Source of the DNA: Alphaproteobacteria bacterium
Lineage (GTDB): Bacteria > Pseudomonadota > Alphaproteobacteria > UBA8366
NCBI GenBank assembly: GCA_029861675.1
Contig: JAOTYV010000034.1
Coordinates: forward strand, 1-24,428
DNA: 24,428 nucleotides
Direction: 5' to 3'
Positions 22,998 through 24,428 of this stretch are shown piece after piece. The notes below the pieces were generated by a model, which worked only from the letters and a program-made list of their open reading frames with translations, was not told where the DNA came from and ran no database searches. The position numbers and the translations under genes are program-made. The first letter of the stretch is position 1. Each line of letters opens with the position of its first letter.

Positions 22998-24428
22998 ATG
23001 AAGTGGATCCCGGACAGTCTGGCAAATGTATTCCTCGGCATCGCCATGGGCGCGACACGCCGGGGGCCGTTGCAGCGCTTCCTGCAGGCCACGAAACGGC
23101 CAGCCGCCACGCAGCGGAACGTGTTGCGCGAGATATTGCGGGCCAATGCGGAGAGCGCGTTCGGCCGCGCGCATTCCTTCGCCGATATCGCAAACTATGA
23201 TGCCTATCGCGCCGCCGTGCCGGTGGCGGACTACGAAAGCCTGCGTCCGTATATCGAGGAACGCAAGAACGACTCATCGCCGTCGCTCACCACCGAGGCA
23301 CCGGTATTTTACGCACGCACAAGCGGGACGACCGGCGATCCGAAATTCGTACCCCTGACCAAGTCGGGCATGCGCCGGGCGCGCGTGACGCAACGACTGT
23401 TCGCCGAGACGCAATACAGCGGGTCCGGCATGTACCGCGGCAAGGTCCTGGCGATTGCCAGCCCGGCGGTCGAAGGACAGATGGCGGACGGCAATCCCTT
23501 CGGGTCGGCGACCGGCATGATCTATCAATCCATGCCGCGGCTGGTTCGGGGCAAATACGTGATCCCGCCGGAAATCTTCGGCATCGCGGATTACGACGTC
23601 AAATATTACACCATCGCGGCGCTTGCCCTGCGCGAGGACGACATCACCGGGCTGGCCGCGTCGAACCCGTCGACGCTGGTGCGGCTGCTTGCGGTGATGA
23701 ACCGGCATTTGGGCACGCTGCTCGTGGATATCGCGGATGGCAGCCTTTCGGTGGCGGAACACCTGACAGCGGCGCAGCGCAAGGCGTTCGCGCGGCGCTT
23801 CGTGCGCAATCCATCGCGGGCCCGCCGGCTGGAGTACCTGCGGCTGCAAAATGGATGCATATCCTTTGCCGATGCCTGGCCGAATTTGCAGGGCGTGGTG
23901 ACGTGGACCGGTGGCAGCTGCGGCGTCGTCCTGCCGGCGTTGCGCGAGGCATTGCCCGAGGCGGCGCGCATCTTCGAGGCGGGATACGCGGCAAGTGAGA
24001 TGCGGGGTACCATCAATATCGATGTCGAACGCAATCTCTGCGTGCCCACATTGCTGGATAATTTCTTCGAGTTCGTGGAGCGCGCCGGCTGGGAGCGGGG
24101 CTTCAAGCATTTCCTTACGCTCGATCAGCTCACCGAGGGCGGCGAATACTATGTTTTCGTGACCACCCGGGAAGGGCTCTATCGCTACGACATGAACGAC
24201 ATCGTGCGGGTCACCGGATATTTTAACGAGACGCCGGTGCTGGACTTCGTGCAAAAGGGCCGGGGCGTCACCAGCATCACCGGGGAAAAGCTGCATGAGG
24301 ACCAGATCAGCCAGGCGATCGCCGAGGCGCGGTCCCGGGGCATGGTGAATACCTCGTTCTTCGTGGCGCTGGCCGACGAGGCGCGCGCGGAATACCGGCT
24401 GTATCTGGAACCCGACGGCCCGCCGGGG
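22998..24428 (+). CDS. GH3-type acyl-adenylating (acyl-acid amido synthetase-like) protein, 3' end cut by window
   Basis: An open frame of 477 codons from the ATG at 22998 that runs off the right edge with no stop; GH3 proteins are about 500-600 residues, so little is missing. GH3 enzymes belong to the ANL adenylating superfamily and join a carboxylic acid to an amino acid or other amine via an acyl-AMP. Signatures are the phosphate loop RTSGTTGDPKFVPLT (107-121), the acid/adenine segment GYAASE (329-334), GLYRYDMNDIV (393-403) and ITGEKLHED (about 425-433), which matches the GEK motif region of plant GH3. No acyl carrier or CoA-binding domain is visible. Plant members conjugate jasmonate and auxin; bacterial members are largely uncharacterised. 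No strong ribosome site is present, so translation may depend on the upstream hydroxylase gene 6 bp before. Confidence 0.88.
   Translation, partial: MKWIPDSLANVFLGIAMGATRRGPLQRFLQATKRPAATQRNVLREILRANAESAFGRAHSFADIANYDAYRAAVPVADYESLRPYIEERKNDSSPSLTTEAPVFYARTSGTTGDPKFVPLTKSGMRRARVTQRLFAETQYSGSGMYRGKVLAIASPAVEGQMADGNPFGSATGMIYQSMPRLVRGKYVIPPEIFGIADYDVKYYTIAALALREDDITGLAASNPSTLVRLLAVMNRHLGTLLVDIADGSLSVAEHLTAAQRKAFARRFVRNPSRARRLEYLRLQNGCISFADAWPNLQGVVTWTGGSCGVVLPALREALPEAARIFEAGYAASEMRGTINIDVERNLCVPTLLDNFFEFVERAGWERGFKHFLTLDQLTEGGEYYVFVTTREGLYRYDMNDIVRVTGYFNETPVLDFVQKGRGVTSITGEKLHEDQISQAIAEARSRGMVNTSFFVALADEARAEYRLYLEPDGPPG

Overview
The window is GC-rich (visibly above 60%) bacterial chromosome with 19 convincing protein genes, two of them cut by the window edges, and no RNA gene, CRISPR array or transposase that I can see. 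Gene content (class III CoA-transferases, acyl-CoA dehydrogenase, MmgE/PrpD, hydantoinase A/B, a LigI-like amidohydrolase) and the short palindromic intergenic repeats suggest an environmental alphaproteobacterium, perhaps Rhodospirillales-like. That assignment is inference from style and content, with no marker gene to confirm it.

Layout. (1) 1-3758, minus strand: a DHA2-type exporter, then an aldehyde dehydrogenase, then a carboxymuconolactone-decarboxylase-like protein cut by the left edge. (2) 3956-8913, plus strand, divergent from the exporter: a LigI-like amidohydrolase, then hydantoinase/oxoprolinase subunits A and B. (3) 8947-12388, minus strand: an acyl-CoA dehydrogenase followed by a fused double class III CoA-transferase. 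(4) 12539-17951, plus strand, divergent from (3): alpha/beta hydrolase, enoyl-CoA hydratase-like protein, class III CoA-transferase (ATGA overlap with the next gene), MmgE/PrpD protein and a MaoC-like hotdog protein. (5) 18017-18700, minus strand: a VTT/DedA-like membrane protein, followed by an AT-rich non-coding stretch. (6) 19169-21923, minus strand: an M28-peptidase-like protein, an alpha/beta hydrolase and a 2-hydroxychromene-2-carboxylate isomerase-like thioredoxin-fold protein, closely packed. (7) 22059 to the right edge, plus strand: a membrane di-iron hydroxylase of the sterol desaturase type and a GH3-type adenylating enzyme, 6 bp apart.

How it may work together. Regions 3 and 4 read like one CoA-thioester catabolic module: acid activation by CoA transfer, dehydrogenation, hydration or isomerisation, and C-C or ester hydrolysis. 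Regions 1 and 2 add aldehyde oxidation, lactone hydrolysis and ATP-dependent amide/lactam or carboxylation chemistry. The substrate cannot be read from sequence.

The points most worth a second look are the hydroxylase-GH3 pair at the right end, the M28-like protein whose metal-ligand motifs are replaced and which carries HELGH, the double CoA-transferase, a palindromic repeat inserted inside another palindromic repeat at 7108-7238, and a 62-bp repeat present twice in opposite orientation around a 3-kb block.
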